Source of the DNA: Adenanthera pavonina
Lineage: Eukaryota; Streptophyta; Magnoliopsida; Fabales; Fabaceae
Reading direction: 5' to 3'
Length of the DNA stretch: 64,000 nt
NCBI GenBank assembly: GCA_026686845.1
Contig: JAIVEN010000006.1
Coordinates: forward strand, 31,356,501-31,420,500
The notes under the pieces are model-generated. The model worked only from the letters and a program-made list of their open reading frames with translations, did not search any database and was not told the DNA's origin. The position numbers and the translations under genes were made by a program. Shown one piece after another: positions 1 to 10,212 of this stretch (the stretch's first letter is position 1; every line of letters begins with the position of its first letter).

Positions 1-638
1 TAACTAATTTTTTTTGGCCTAATTTTATTATAACTAATTAACAAGCTTCTTGTGTGTTATATTGAATTTGAGATAAGTTATGCTATCCATCTTTCGTGAT
101 TTATTGTAAATATTGATACATTGATGTTGTCAATAACTTTTTTTCCCGCTCCAAATTAACAATTTATAACCTAAAAAATATATGTAAATGCAGTTTACAA
201 TTCAAATATGAAATGTTATGATTTCTTTTCTTTCAAAAAATAATATTGTGATACGTTTTATGTTTTGAACAATAATTATATATTATTTTTCTTTAAAAAT
301 GATTATATATTATTTTTATTTCAAAATTTTTATTGATATAATTTCATTGAATGTTATATTGTGAAATGTAGATGATTTTTTAACTATATATACTCATAGT
401 CATGAGTTTACGCAATCTTATTTTTAAAAGTTTATTTGAATTGAGTTTGACAACAACCTAACCCCAACTAAATGTTGCAAATCCAATTAGATATAACAGA
501 TGGGCTAGAAATGGGCCTCTTTGTTTCAATGTGTTTGTTTTTGTTTAACAACAGATGGGCTAAGCCCAGATTACAAAGACTCTCTCAATATGTCTTTTGA
601 AACTTTTTACTTTCCTTGTTTATTATTATTATTTTCAG
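1..638. other. AT-rich non-coding stretch
   Basis: No supported gene. Very AT-rich. A segment at about 108-143 closely matches the segment at about 28,568-28,602; both read like the T-rich tail of a dispersed retroelement or shared intron sequence. The end of the interval (about 615-638) is pyrimidine-rich and ends in CAG, a plausible splice acceptor for the ankyrin-like exon that follows. Confidence 0.5.
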
Positions 639-2026
639 ACCGCAGGGTACCTTGTGTCACTTACAACTTACAAGAAGCATCAAAATCGGAGAATGACATA
701 TGGCTTACACCAGTTGACATCGTTTATCGAATTCCAAGGGACTTTAAGATTCTTGAAAAACAAGACATACTGATTGACGTTGGCTTCAGGTTGAAAAGAA
801 AGAAATAGACATTAACAAAGTGATAATAAGTGCTCGGAAAAAATATTGCAGTATAATTTCTACTGTCTTTTTTATAAGAGATATTTTAAATTTTTTTTTA
901 ATTTTTATTATAAGAGATTTTGTAATGTTTAATGAGATTTTTTTTATTTTATCATTATTATTTATTTTTTCTCATAAATTGTTATTAGACCTTTTAGATG
1001 AAAGATACACTCTCAATTGATCAAATGGTATTTAATATAAATTATATTAGTATATTAAATATGAGTAAAAAAAATAATGTTTGGTTTAGTTTTAGAATTT
1101 TAAAAAAATAACTAATTTTTTTAATTTATGTAAAGTAGTTGAAAGTCCCGTGTAATAAGAACAAGAAGAGTATGATGGGAAAATGGTTTGGGATAAGAGG
1201 GAATTTGAGTCCTGTGGCAACTGTCATGTCCACCATGATCTTTCAAGTTGTAATTAACTCTCCGGCAACTTCATTCAACAAGGTATATATAATCAAAATT
1301 CCAATAGTGACAATCCAAACTCTATGGAAGCCTTAAATTGCACGGATATAATACATTATTACTCCCTCTGATTTTTTTATAAATGACATTTAAGGTTTTT
1401 TTATAAAGGTTAAGAAATGTAATTAATATGTTAGAATTTCTCTTAAATTTACTAATATGCATTTTAATAAATGGATAGATAAGACGAACTATTAATGTTA
1501 TATTTGACTTTTGAAAAAATAGATAAGGATACAAATGAAAAAATAATAATTAATAAAGTATTAGAATTTGAAAGTGACAAATAAATAGAAATAAAATTTT
1601 TTTAAATGTGACAATTAAAAAAAAATAGAGAAAGTGCATAATAACACTATTTATGCATGTTCTCGGATTTCCATAATTGCTTCTAGGGATTCATATATCT
1701 TTCAATACTTCATAATTTCCAATACTATGGCTTTCATTGTCTCTTAGAGTTACCCTCCGGCTAGTAAGTGGACTTCCTATGAAAAATAGGGTTGTGATGT
1801 GAATGTAATCTATAGGCAAGTGTATCACTCTCACAGCGTTAGTATGGGCCTACTTTATTGCTTTCGCCATGATAGGCCCTGACGATATTTAGGATCCAAC
1901 AGATAATGTGTTGTTGAACATAGCCAGTATGGGTGGGACTGTTTGCAGTTGCTGCTGCATACATCTTATTGGCCCTTGTTATTTGGCTTGTGCAGAAATG
2001 CATGACGATAATTAAGAAGAATAATT
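639..2026 (+). pseudogene. Ankyrin-repeat/PGG-domain protein, 3' half, decayed
   Basis: Three blocks in order match the C-terminal half of plant ankyrin-PGG membrane proteins (ACD6/ITN1-like). Positions 639-808 encode the last ankyrin-like helix pair, with a pattern LTPVDIVYRIPRDF followed by ILIDVG, then a stop. Positions 1139-1290 encode the PGG-domain start, RGNLSPVATVMSTMIFQ, where the usual P-G-G reads S-P-A. Positions 1690-2026 encode the membrane segments in changing frames (for example LVSGLPMKNRVV, then VWAYFIAFAMIGPDD, then AVAAAYILLALVIWLVQK). Frame changes, internal stops, an AT-rich gap at 809-1120 and a MITE at 1360-1641 show that it is broken. Intact relatives are membrane proteins with four C-terminal helices, several of them linked to defence or salt responses. 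The 5' exon, if it existed, lies upstream of the window. Confidence 0.75.
1360..1641. mobile_element. Degenerate Stowaway-like MITE
   Basis: The left end reads TACTCCCTCTG, the usual Stowaway (Tc1/mariner-type) start at a TA target. The interior is AT-rich and resembles the MITE arms at 22,001 and 24,846. The right end is decayed, so the boundary is approximate. It separates the PGG block from the membrane-segment block of the ankyrin pseudogene. Confidence 0.5.
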
Positions 2027-2212
2027 AATGTCATCGCCTGGGAAACAGAAATGGAAATATTGGCTGTTGCTTGATATGATTTGAGATTAAATAATAAATG
2101 AAATCTTTTACGTTTGTATAATCACGTACTCAGGGATGGAACGGAGTTGGATGTAGAGTTCTTAGTTGTTTTAATACTATATGGATAATGTGTATTAATT
2201 GTTCCAATGTAA

Positions 2213-2506
2213 TACTTCCTTCAATCCATAATATAGGGTGTGAGATCCATTTTCATACCCATTAAAAAAGTTGAAAAACATCCTTAAATACACTAAAAGT
2301 TCCAAATTTACCTCTATTTATTGAATAAATATTAAAATGATTAAATCAAACAATTTTTTATGTTCTTTACAAATGTAAGAGAGAGAAAAAAAAATCAACT
2401 TACACAATTACATATAGCAAGGATAAATTAGTCCATTTGGGTTCCTACACCTCAAATTGTGAAAAAAAATGGGTCACATACCCTATATTGTGGACCTAAG
2501 GGAGTA
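2213..2506. mobile_element. Stowaway-like MITE with clear terminal inverted repeats
   Basis: About 294 bp. The left terminus TACTTCCTTCAATCCATAAT and the reverse complement of the right terminus, TACTCCCTTAGGTCCACAAT, align, and both continue into a matching ATAGGGT block, giving inverted repeats of about 35 bp. The outer TA matches the TA target preference of Tc1/mariner MITEs. It is non-coding. Confidence 0.8.
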
Positions 2507-2918
2507 TTTCACAATATTACTTTTAATACCACTCATCTTTTTATCCCACATTCCTACATATTCATTGTATATGTGATTTTGTTGGCTTAGGAGGCTTGAT
2601 TCTTCAAGCCAACATGTTTTTCTCTCTTCCCCTTCTCTTTCCTAAAGTTTCTTGGTAGATTTTTGTTAGTGAAGCTTAGTTGAAGGAATACTATATTGCA
2701 AGATTAGAGTCACATCACTAAACATTGTTCTTAGTACATAAAAGATTTTTTAAGACAATTGAAAAAGGTTTTCTGGAATGGTTATTGTAGAATAATAGAA
2801 GTGAGAGTCTTAAAAAATTAAACTTTCTAGGACGATTGATGAATAGTGCTAAAAAGTGACTTTCTAGGACTGATGTAGCCACAACATAAGAGTCCTAGAA
2901 AGTGAGAATTTTTTTTAA

Positions 2919-2951
2919 ATTATATATATATATCTATATATATATATATTC
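2919..2951. repeat. AT dinucleotide microsatellite
   Basis: Alternating TA/AT run interrupted by one C. A similar longer AT-rich run is at about 4,850-4,922 inside the solo LTR, and another (AT)n lies at about 13,298-13,321. Confidence 0.85.
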
Positions 2952-4024
2952 CTATTCATTCTAAATCTAATTTAGGTCCATACAAAAATATTCAAAATAA
3001 GAATCCTTTGGACCCAAAATGCCAATTGCAAAAGTGAAATGCCATTTAAGGGCAATAAAACAATTAAATATCACAAGTATCAACAAAAGCATTCAATTTC
3101 CCGAAAAATATACCACACAATTGCAAGTAAACATATATTACATAACTTAAAAAAGAGAAGTAAATTTAAGCATCACATAAGTGTTTCCATTAAATGCTCT
3201 CCCTAACCTTTACAAACCGTGGCAAAATTTGAATGAATGTGCTGGTGTAACATTTGTGATATTTTTTAATTAAAGATAGTGCACATAACACTAACTTTTA
3301 TGTAGTAGCTTCTAAGATAGATAAACTGAAACAAGTCTTTCCAAAAATAAAAACTTCTCTAAGGAACAAGAAAAAAAAAAGAATAGAAGAAAGTTTATCA
3401 AGCATCCATGTGAAAACTAACCTTTCACTATTGATTAGGCTTTGGAAACTCTTCTGTGCACATGTGCAAGTAATGTGATCAAGTGATCTCTCTAATTTGC
3501 AATATTATGTTTTTGCATTGAATTGCATTAAATAGATAAATAAATAAATTAGAATACTACTGCAAAAGTCTTCCTATAACAAACCTTTAAGCTAATAGTT
3601 TATCATTCAATGATATGTTAAATTAATCTCTTCTTTCTTAAGAAATGACTTGATTAGAAGACTTCCGTAGAAATAAAAAAAATACACTAAATGATATCTA
3701 CATATTTTTGCTACAAAACTTTAGAGAACACTGAGATGACTTCACAAATCTCCTAAAGATAAAGGCAAAGAATTTACCTTGTATGTTAGGGGGAGTTTAA
3801 GCTACTCTTAAAGATAATTGTAAACAATTGCATCCTCTTACTCAAAGGAAGATCTATTAGTCCTGTGAGAGTAAAAGAGTATGGAATCATAAGAATGGTA
3901 GGAAGCATACAACTAGGTAGAAATTTACATGATCCCAAATCAATTTTCAAGAGAACAAAGAAAGTAAGGGGGGAAAAACTTCTTAAAATAATGCTTTGCA
4001 ATAGATTTAGAGTTTAGGACATAC

Positions 4025-4077
4025 TTGTGCTGTAGTTCATTGCTTGTATCAACCAAACTATTAGCATACTTTACCAC
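4025..4077 (-). pseudogene. Putative captured exon, unidentified protein
   Basis: On the minus strand a 53-nt open segment is preceded by an acceptor-like TTCACAATGCAG and followed by a donor-like GTATGT. It reads VVKYANSLVDTSNELQHK, which looks like real protein but was not assigned to a family. It lies in the same mosaic as the RRM and V-ATPase fragments and shares their orientation. Evidence is splice-site shape and composition only. Confidence 0.25.
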
Positions 4078-4479
4078 CTGCATTGTGAAAGAACATGGTT
4101 ATTAATTTTCAAGGTTCTTATATTGATGAATTGAATGCATTGTCTCATTTTTTAAAAATATGTTTTAAGAAGTTGTAAGTACCAACTAACATGATAAAAC
4201 AAAAGGGTAATGTAACATGGTTATTGAAATAAAACAACCTCACATGACAAAAAGTGAAGGGATGGAGTTATTTAAGAACTAAAAGTAAATATAATGTGTC
4301 TTTATGTTTAAAGGAGTAGGTTACTCTCATCAATATAATATAAATACCATAAATAGAAGCTTTGGACTAGAATTCATATACAAAAACAAAACAACATAAA
4401 TAGAACAAAATGAAGCCACAATTCAAGCACACCTAGATGACATAGATAGGTGAGATAGGAAAATACACAAGTGGGAAAC

Positions 4480-5908
4480 TATTGGGAATCTTGGTACATG
4501 CGCAGCAGAATAACATAATTGAAATTGCTCCCATGGATCCGTTAACGTTATTTAAATTGAGATGTAAAGAAGAATTTTACTTTTGATGCATATATTTTTA
4601 GGTTCTTCCTCTATCATCAGACCTTAAGCATTGATGCTTCTGATCAACACCCTCTACCGATATCCACACGAGCGGTCAATCCAACTCGAACGGCGTGCTA
4701 GCACCTCTGTTTGCGAATGTCTGTACGTTCTCTTTATGCGTATCCAATCTAATTCCAGAATCAAATTTAAATCAAATTCAAATTATTAGTTCAAATTTAA
4801 ATCTATTATATAGAATTAAATTTAAAACTAATTCATTTAAATTGATTAAATGATATATATATATATTTAATATATCAAAAATATATATACTATATATTAA
4901 ACATATATATATATATATATTTCAAATTTTGTAAGATATATTAAATATATTTATAAAATTCCTCCACCCTAAAAAATAAACGTTAAATTCATCAAATCTA
5001 GACACATCATATGTTTAATGAATCTAGATATTCTAGCTCGAGTTGGTCCATTCTTGTATGTAACCTTGTAGACCCATATGATGTTGGCAGTGGACTAATG
5101 ATACTATTGAACCCATAAGTCACAAGTGACCTCTAGCAAGACACTGTGACTACCCAAATCATATGAGATCGGTGATCCGATATAACCTATCATATAACTT
5201 TATTACATCCCTTTTGTCTTATGATATATAGGTCAAGTATGAGGCATGGAAACGTCATCCTCATCTTACTCGACCATTATTTTCTCGATTTCCAGGCAGA
5301 TTGACAGAACAAATAGAAACCCTTCCATTTGAGCATGACCATGCATTTCTTAGTCTTACTCATCGAAGGGTCCATATGTATTTCTTAATTAATTAGAGGG
5401 ACAAATTCCATCTTGACCGTTCATTTTCCTTTTCATGAATTGCACTATACTCGATCATAGCCTTTATGATCTCCCGATTAAAGGTGGCTTTTAACTATAC
5501 CAAAGTACAATGTTCCCCATGTAAGAAGCCATGGTGATCTCAAGTCTGAGGGCTCAGTGGCACATTTATATATATGAAATATGCTTATAATTTGATTCAT
5601 GTAGCTATCTCATAAGGAGTAAATCCAGCACATGTTCCCTAACAGAAACTTATAATTTTGATTTGTATCTTCATACATAATTAACCCATAATTATCAATC
5701 AAAATCATACTAGTCTTAGTTCATTATTGTTCCCACAAAGATGATTGATTAGGGACGTTTAGGATAAAATGATTTGTCCAAGGATATTATTATAAAGAAA
5801 AACATGCGAACAATATAATAATGTAATAAAAGAAAAAATACCTTCTTTTTTCATAATGAAATACAATGTTCATAATACAATGATTGGCCTAGGGCATAAT
5901 CTCTAACA
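4480..5908 (-). mobile_element. Solo LTR, Ty1/copia-like
   Basis: 1,429 bp. The right end, reversed, reads TGTTAGAGATTATGCCCTAG, a copia-like 5' LTR end. The left end TATTGGGAATCTTGG looks like a mutated TGTTGGG terminus. Flanking 5-mers are GAAAC (4,475-4,479) and AAAAC (5,909-5,913), a near-perfect target duplication. No internal retroelement sequence adjoins it. It contains (TA)n at about 4,850-4,922. Confidence 0.75.
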
Positions 5909-6019
5909 AAAACAACATAATTAGAATGACCAAATAAACTACATTGCATTATAGTTGTTAGACACATGCACTGTTTTCCAACAAAAAATAGGGAAATGGG
6001 GAGAAGTTAAATGCCTAAC

Positions 6020-6490
6020 CAGTCATATCATTGATGGCACTTTGGGCATCCTGCATATCAATTGCATAAAGTACACGCTAGTACATTGAACAAGCACCTA
6101 ATTAACAAATTAGGGACTAACCTTTGGCTTAGTTTAGCTTGGAAGAGATTTCAAGGATACAACATTATAATGCGATTGTGTTCTTAACAAGATTAGAATC
6201 CTCTGATGGAGTTTAATTTGAAACATAAAATCTGAAAGATCCTTTTAGAAGACTGAGTTTATTCATATATAGCCATGTAAACAGCCCAACAAATTTCAGA
6301 GAGCATAAGTAACAATCCTCAAAGAAAATAAATTCCTTCTTTTCTAGCAAGATGGTGTATTAGATCATTTTTCTTGCTCATTCCAAATTTCTATTACAAT
6401 AGAATAAGCAATACCTGCTAATCACAGAAAGAAACAAAATTATATCCTTTCGATTGACTAGTTTTGAGATCCCACATAACCTTTGCATCA
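6020..6490 (-). pseudogene. UBP1-like RRM RNA-binding protein fragment (two exons)
   Basis: Two consecutive exons of an RNA-recognition motif resemble the second RRM of oligouridylate-binding protein 1 (UBP1/TIA-1-like) from plants. The first, 6,490 down to 6,415, follows an acceptor ATATGCAG and encodes SDAKVMWDLKTSQSKG then NFVSF (the RNP1 region), with an in-frame stop just before the donor. The second, 6,050 down to 6,020, again follows a TGCAG acceptor, encodes DAQSAINDMTG and ends at a GT donor. Exon order and spacing fit a genomic rather than a processed copy. No start, other RRM or C-terminus was seen; it cannot make a full protein. Intact relatives bind U-rich pre-mRNA in the nucleus and go to stress granules. 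Confidence 0.6.
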
Positions 6491-6635
6491 CTGCATATAA
6501 TTAAAGCGAAAATAAACAATAAGTACAAAAAACCTAAATATTGTGTGAGATCAAGAAAAGTTGTGAAAGTCATGTACCCCAAATCAGTTGTCTTTGTTAA
6601 ACTAGCTCCCTAACAATGACATATAGCCAACATTC

Positions 6636-6950
6636 TCTGGTGAGCTCAGTACCATTATTGTGCAGGGTGAAAACCATCATTTCAATTTCAATTATGCAAA
6701 TATCCAAAAAGACAAAATGTTATACAAAAATGGTAATATTCATAGCTCTTCTATCAGCCTCAAAAGCTACAAGGTTGGACATGATCTTACCAATGGCACC
6801 ACCAATTTTGTATTTAAGAAGAACCATTAATGAAAACTAGTTAAGAAAGCAAAATGGGAGAATATATAGATGTACTCACAAGACGAAAGATTAAGTGCTT
6901 GACAAAATCTATAGAAGTCTTCAAGGTACACCTTGTAGAGAGAACAGAGA
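6636..6950 (-). pseudogene. V-type ATPase subunit d fragment
   Basis: Three short minus-strand blocks follow the order of V-ATPase subunit d. At about 6,940-6,894 is YKVYLEDFYRFCQAL, at 6,810-6,728 is IMSNLVAFEADRRAMNITI, and at 6,653-6,630 is NGTELTRE. These match the conserved middle of the subunit, which sits at the V1/V0 interface of the vacuolar proton pump. The first block ends at a donor-like GTGAGT, so introns seem to be retained. The rest of the roughly 350-residue protein is absent, and the next sequence along the strand is the UBP1-like fragment, so this is a captured or relic fragment. Confidence 0.65.
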
Positions 6951-7358
6951 ATTTACAGTTATTTTTTTAATTTGGCCAACAAGAATTTACAGTTCTAAAA
7001 CTACTCTAATGTTGATAATTTACCATTTTATGAAGATCACATAGTCTACTTGGATTCATAAAGGTGTGAGGAAGCAACTTAAGAATCTCTTGTGCACTAG
7101 TGGAAACTAATTAATAAAAAATTGGAAACTAATTAATAAAAAAATAGTTTACAGTTCAGTATTAAATTAATAATTTAATACACATAAATAAAATAAGAAG
7201 AAGAGGACGAAGTCATTGCTACTACTTGAGTGATTAGAGAGATTGAATGATATTCTAGCAGAATGAAAAATTAATAAGTAAACAGAATGGTATATTAGAA
7301 ATCTTAGTTCAAGTATGGAGCGATTATTTTAATTTCAGTTCCCATTACTTCAATTCAG

Positions 7359-7490
7359 GAAAGCAGAGGAAGGTGCAAAGTTAAAGCACAATTTCTTGGC
7401 AAAGCTACAAAGTTTATCCACAAAAGTTAAAGCAATTGCTGCCCTAACAGAAATAACAACAGCCTTTGCAGCAGCCAAAGATGGGTACAT
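7359..7490 (+). pseudogene. Putative captured exon, unidentified alanine/lysine-rich helix
   Basis: A 132-nt open segment lies between a good acceptor (CTTCAATTCAG) and a good donor (CAT|GTAAGAT). It reads as a charged helix ending LTEITTAFAAAKDGY. I do not recognise the protein. It is on the opposite strand from the neighbouring RRM and V-ATPase pieces, which suggests a mosaic of separate origins. The opposite-strand reading was checked and matches nothing I know. Confidence 0.3.
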
Positions 7491-7839
7491 GTAAGATGAT
7501 CCTAATGATAAGAAAGTTGTGGACTATCCAAGACTTGAAAACCTTGGGACATTACAAACAAAGAAAAAGTCAAGTTCAAGATCATTGGATTAAGTCATAC
7601 AATTGATTCAGTTTGAAGCTCAAAATATGAAGACAAGTCAGAAAATAGATAATCCCAATAGACTTTTTTCTTTAAGGTCTTGCAGTAAAGTGTTTTAACT
7701 TAAAAGCACATTCAAACCACAATAGATCATAGTAGCATGGTTTTCCATTATTTTCTAGACAAATTACAGTGCACTTCAAAAGTTATCATTATTTACAATA
7801 AGAAAACTTTAGAAACAACATAGGAATTGCTAAGATGCA

Positions 7840-7844
<5 letters not shown>

Positions 7845-7882
<38 letters not shown>
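7845..7882. repeat. (GA)n microsatellite
   Basis: About 19 uninterrupted GA units. Confidence 0.95.
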
Positions 7883-7885
<3 letters not shown>

Positions 7886-8696
7886 TTGTTGATAGTGTCA
7901 AGGACTAATTCATTTTAATAGCCTAAACAATTAAGTGAAAACTCATAAATAATTTTATCATAATCTATATAACACACACCTCACACAAAAGCCCTTTTAG
8001 GCTCCAAGTGTGAACAAAGCATAGGTCCATTATATCTTAAGGTTTTTCTTTTCCAACCAAAATTATATCTTATATTAAAACCTTATTTTAAGTAAGAATA
8101 TAGAAACCATCTCAAACATTAAAATTTAGTCCATAATGAACTCCAACCTTGCAATTTTAATTTTCAATTAAGACCAATTTTCATCTGGTTGATAAGCTTA
8201 CATACCATGTTGGAACAAAAGAATTTTCATCTTGAAACTACCCCAACTCAAATGAGCAAGTGTGAACTAGAAAAAACATTTAACTAAGAGATTCTTGACA
8301 CTAAAATCACCTACAAACATTATGTCCATTGTCCTAAGCAACCTAGATTATTGAACTTAGGCAAAATTTTCTATTACGAATTATATGTTATTGAGAAATA
8401 GGTTTAGTAATGTAGATGAAAAATAGAGTGTATGGATAGTGTGAGGTAAGGATATGAGGAATAAATCACTTATGCCATATTGGTTTATAGATTTATTATT
8501 ATTAAGGGTTAGTGCTTACTGATTTTTATTTTGGGATTTGCATTCACTTATCAGTGTGAATGAAAAAGTTTTGAAAAAAATATAGTCTTATTATAACATT
8601 GTTCTGTGGACTAAATATAGTTGCATATATCCTCTCTATTCTACAAAATTATAGAGCTTGTGTAATACTCTACTAAAACAAGCCCCTGCACTAAGA

Positions 8697-9392
8697 TGAA
8701 CAGAGGAGGGGAGAGGTTAGAAAGGGTAAAGAGATAGAGAACAGAGAAAATAGAAAAAGGAGTAGAAGAATCTAAGAGAGAGAATAGATAGAAAGAGTTT
8801 AAGGGAGAAAGATATAGAAGGGAGGGAAGGGATAAAAAGAAAGGGAAGAGAAGTAGAGAGAGAACTCAAGAAAGAGGGAGAAAATAGAAGAGTTTAAAGG
8901 AGAACTCAGAAAACTCAAAATATTATTCAATTCATCTCTTCAAAACATGCATTATATATGGATTTTTATACAGGAAAAACAAAGAAAACCTAATTATAAA
9001 GTAACTAAACTCAAATATTCCTATTGAATCTAGAAAATATAAAAGATATATCTAATTATAAAAAAATTACAAAAATAAAAAATAAAAATTCAAAGAAAAA
9101 TAATTAAATTGATATTCTTATCATAATACTATTAGATAATCTCTTTAATTTAAATCTAGGAAATTTCTTAAAAGATATCTATCTAATAGATTTTATTTTT
9201 TTTTGATAAATATAGATTTTATTTTTTTAATTTAAATCTAATCAATGATTTTGGCTCCAAATAAATACAAATTAGAAATCAACAAAAATAAATAACCAAA
9301 ATTTCCTAATAAAAAATGATCTAAAAATTTATTGTAAAGAATCATGTGGATATCGCCTAAGAATCTTTTGGACGCCTTTTTTATTTCCATCA
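8697..9392 (-). repeat. 3' LTR of the TRIM-like element
   Basis: About 696 bp, the left copy. It has small indels relative to the right copy, including a duplicated T-rich block at about 9,185-9,235, so it is not a recent pair. Confidence 0.7.
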
Positions 9393-9520
9393 TTTCCCAT
9401 TTCTTCAAAAAGATTCATCCTCAAATATTTGTCATCTTAGGGTTGACTTGACTACGTTTCTTTTGTTTCAATCTCCGTATATGCTTTTGCTTCGTCATAT
9501 ATCTAAATTTCAGAACCAAG

Positions 9521-9532
9521 GCTCTGATACCA
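9521..9532 (-). other. Primer-binding site (tRNA-iMet type)
   Basis: Reads GCTCTGATACCA on the + strand, so TGGTATCAGAGC on the element strand, two bases from the right LTR. This is the common plant PBS matching the 3' end of initiator tRNA-Met. Confidence 0.85.
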
Positions 9533-9534
9533 AA

Positions 9535-10212
9535 TGATACGCATAGAGGAGGAGAGAGGGTAGAAACAGTAAAGAAATAAAGAACAGAAAAAGTAGAAAA
9601 GGGAGTAGAAGAATCTGAGAAAGAGAGAGAAAAGAAAGAGTTTAAGGGAGGAAGATATAGAAGGGAGGGAAGGGACAGAAAGAAAGGGAAGGGAAGCAGA
9701 GAGAGAACTCAAGAAAGAGGGAGAAAATAGAAGAGTTTAAGGGAGAACTCATAATACTCAAAATATTATTCAATTCATCTCTTTAAAATATGCATTACAT
9801 ATGGGTCTTTATATAGGCAAACAAAGAAAACCTAATCATAAAGTAGCTAAACTCAAATAATCCTATTAAATTTAGAAAATCTAAAAGATATATTTAATTA
9901 TAAAAAATCTTAAAAATAAAAACCAAAAATTCAAAGAAAAATAATTAAATTGATATTCTAATCATAATGCTCTTAAATAATCTCTTTGATTTAAATCTAG
10001 GAAATCTCTTAAAAGATATCTATCTAATAGACTTTATTTTTTTTAATTTAAATCTAATCAATGATTTTGGCTCCAAAGAAATACAAATTGGAAATCAACA
10101 AAAATAAATAAACAAAATTTCCTAATAAAAAATGATCTAAAAATTCATTGTAAGGAATCATGTGGATATCACCTAAGAATCTCTTCGATGCCTTTTTGAT
10201 TTGAATCATACA
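9535..10212 (-). repeat. 5' LTR of the TRIM-like element
   Basis: About 678 bp; starts TGATACGC next to the PBS and ends near CATACA. The GA-rich zone at 9,541-9,740 is open on the minus strand but is low-complexity sequence, not a gene. Confidence 0.7.

Larger units (their letters stand above)
8697..10212 (-). mobile_element. TRIM-like LTR retrotransposon: two LTRs with about 140 bp between
   Basis: Two direct copies (8,697-9,392 and 9,535-10,212) are alike along their length: a GA-rich block, then a block ending in ATCATGTGGATATC and a T-rich tail. The roughly 140-bp middle holds a minus-strand primer-binding site directly next to the right copy. It also has GAGGATGAATCTTTTTGAAG (reversed), which looks like the last codons and polypurine zone of a gypsy pol. 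So this is a minus-strand element, internally deleted or of TRIM type. No clean TSD was found: the left flank is TAAGA and the right flank CATTA. Confidence 0.7.

Noticed and set aside
3786..4001. Minus-strand open stretch of 71 codons
   Set aside because: No domain, no splice or codon signal; chance opening in AT-rich DNA.
6616..6840. Plus-strand open stretch of 74 codons
   Set aside because: It is the shadow of the V-ATPase subunit d fragment, which reads well on the minus strand.
9503..9712. Ser/Leu/Phe-rich minus-strand reading
   Set aside because: It is the GA-rich part of an LTR; low complexity, and present in the other LTR with frame breaks.
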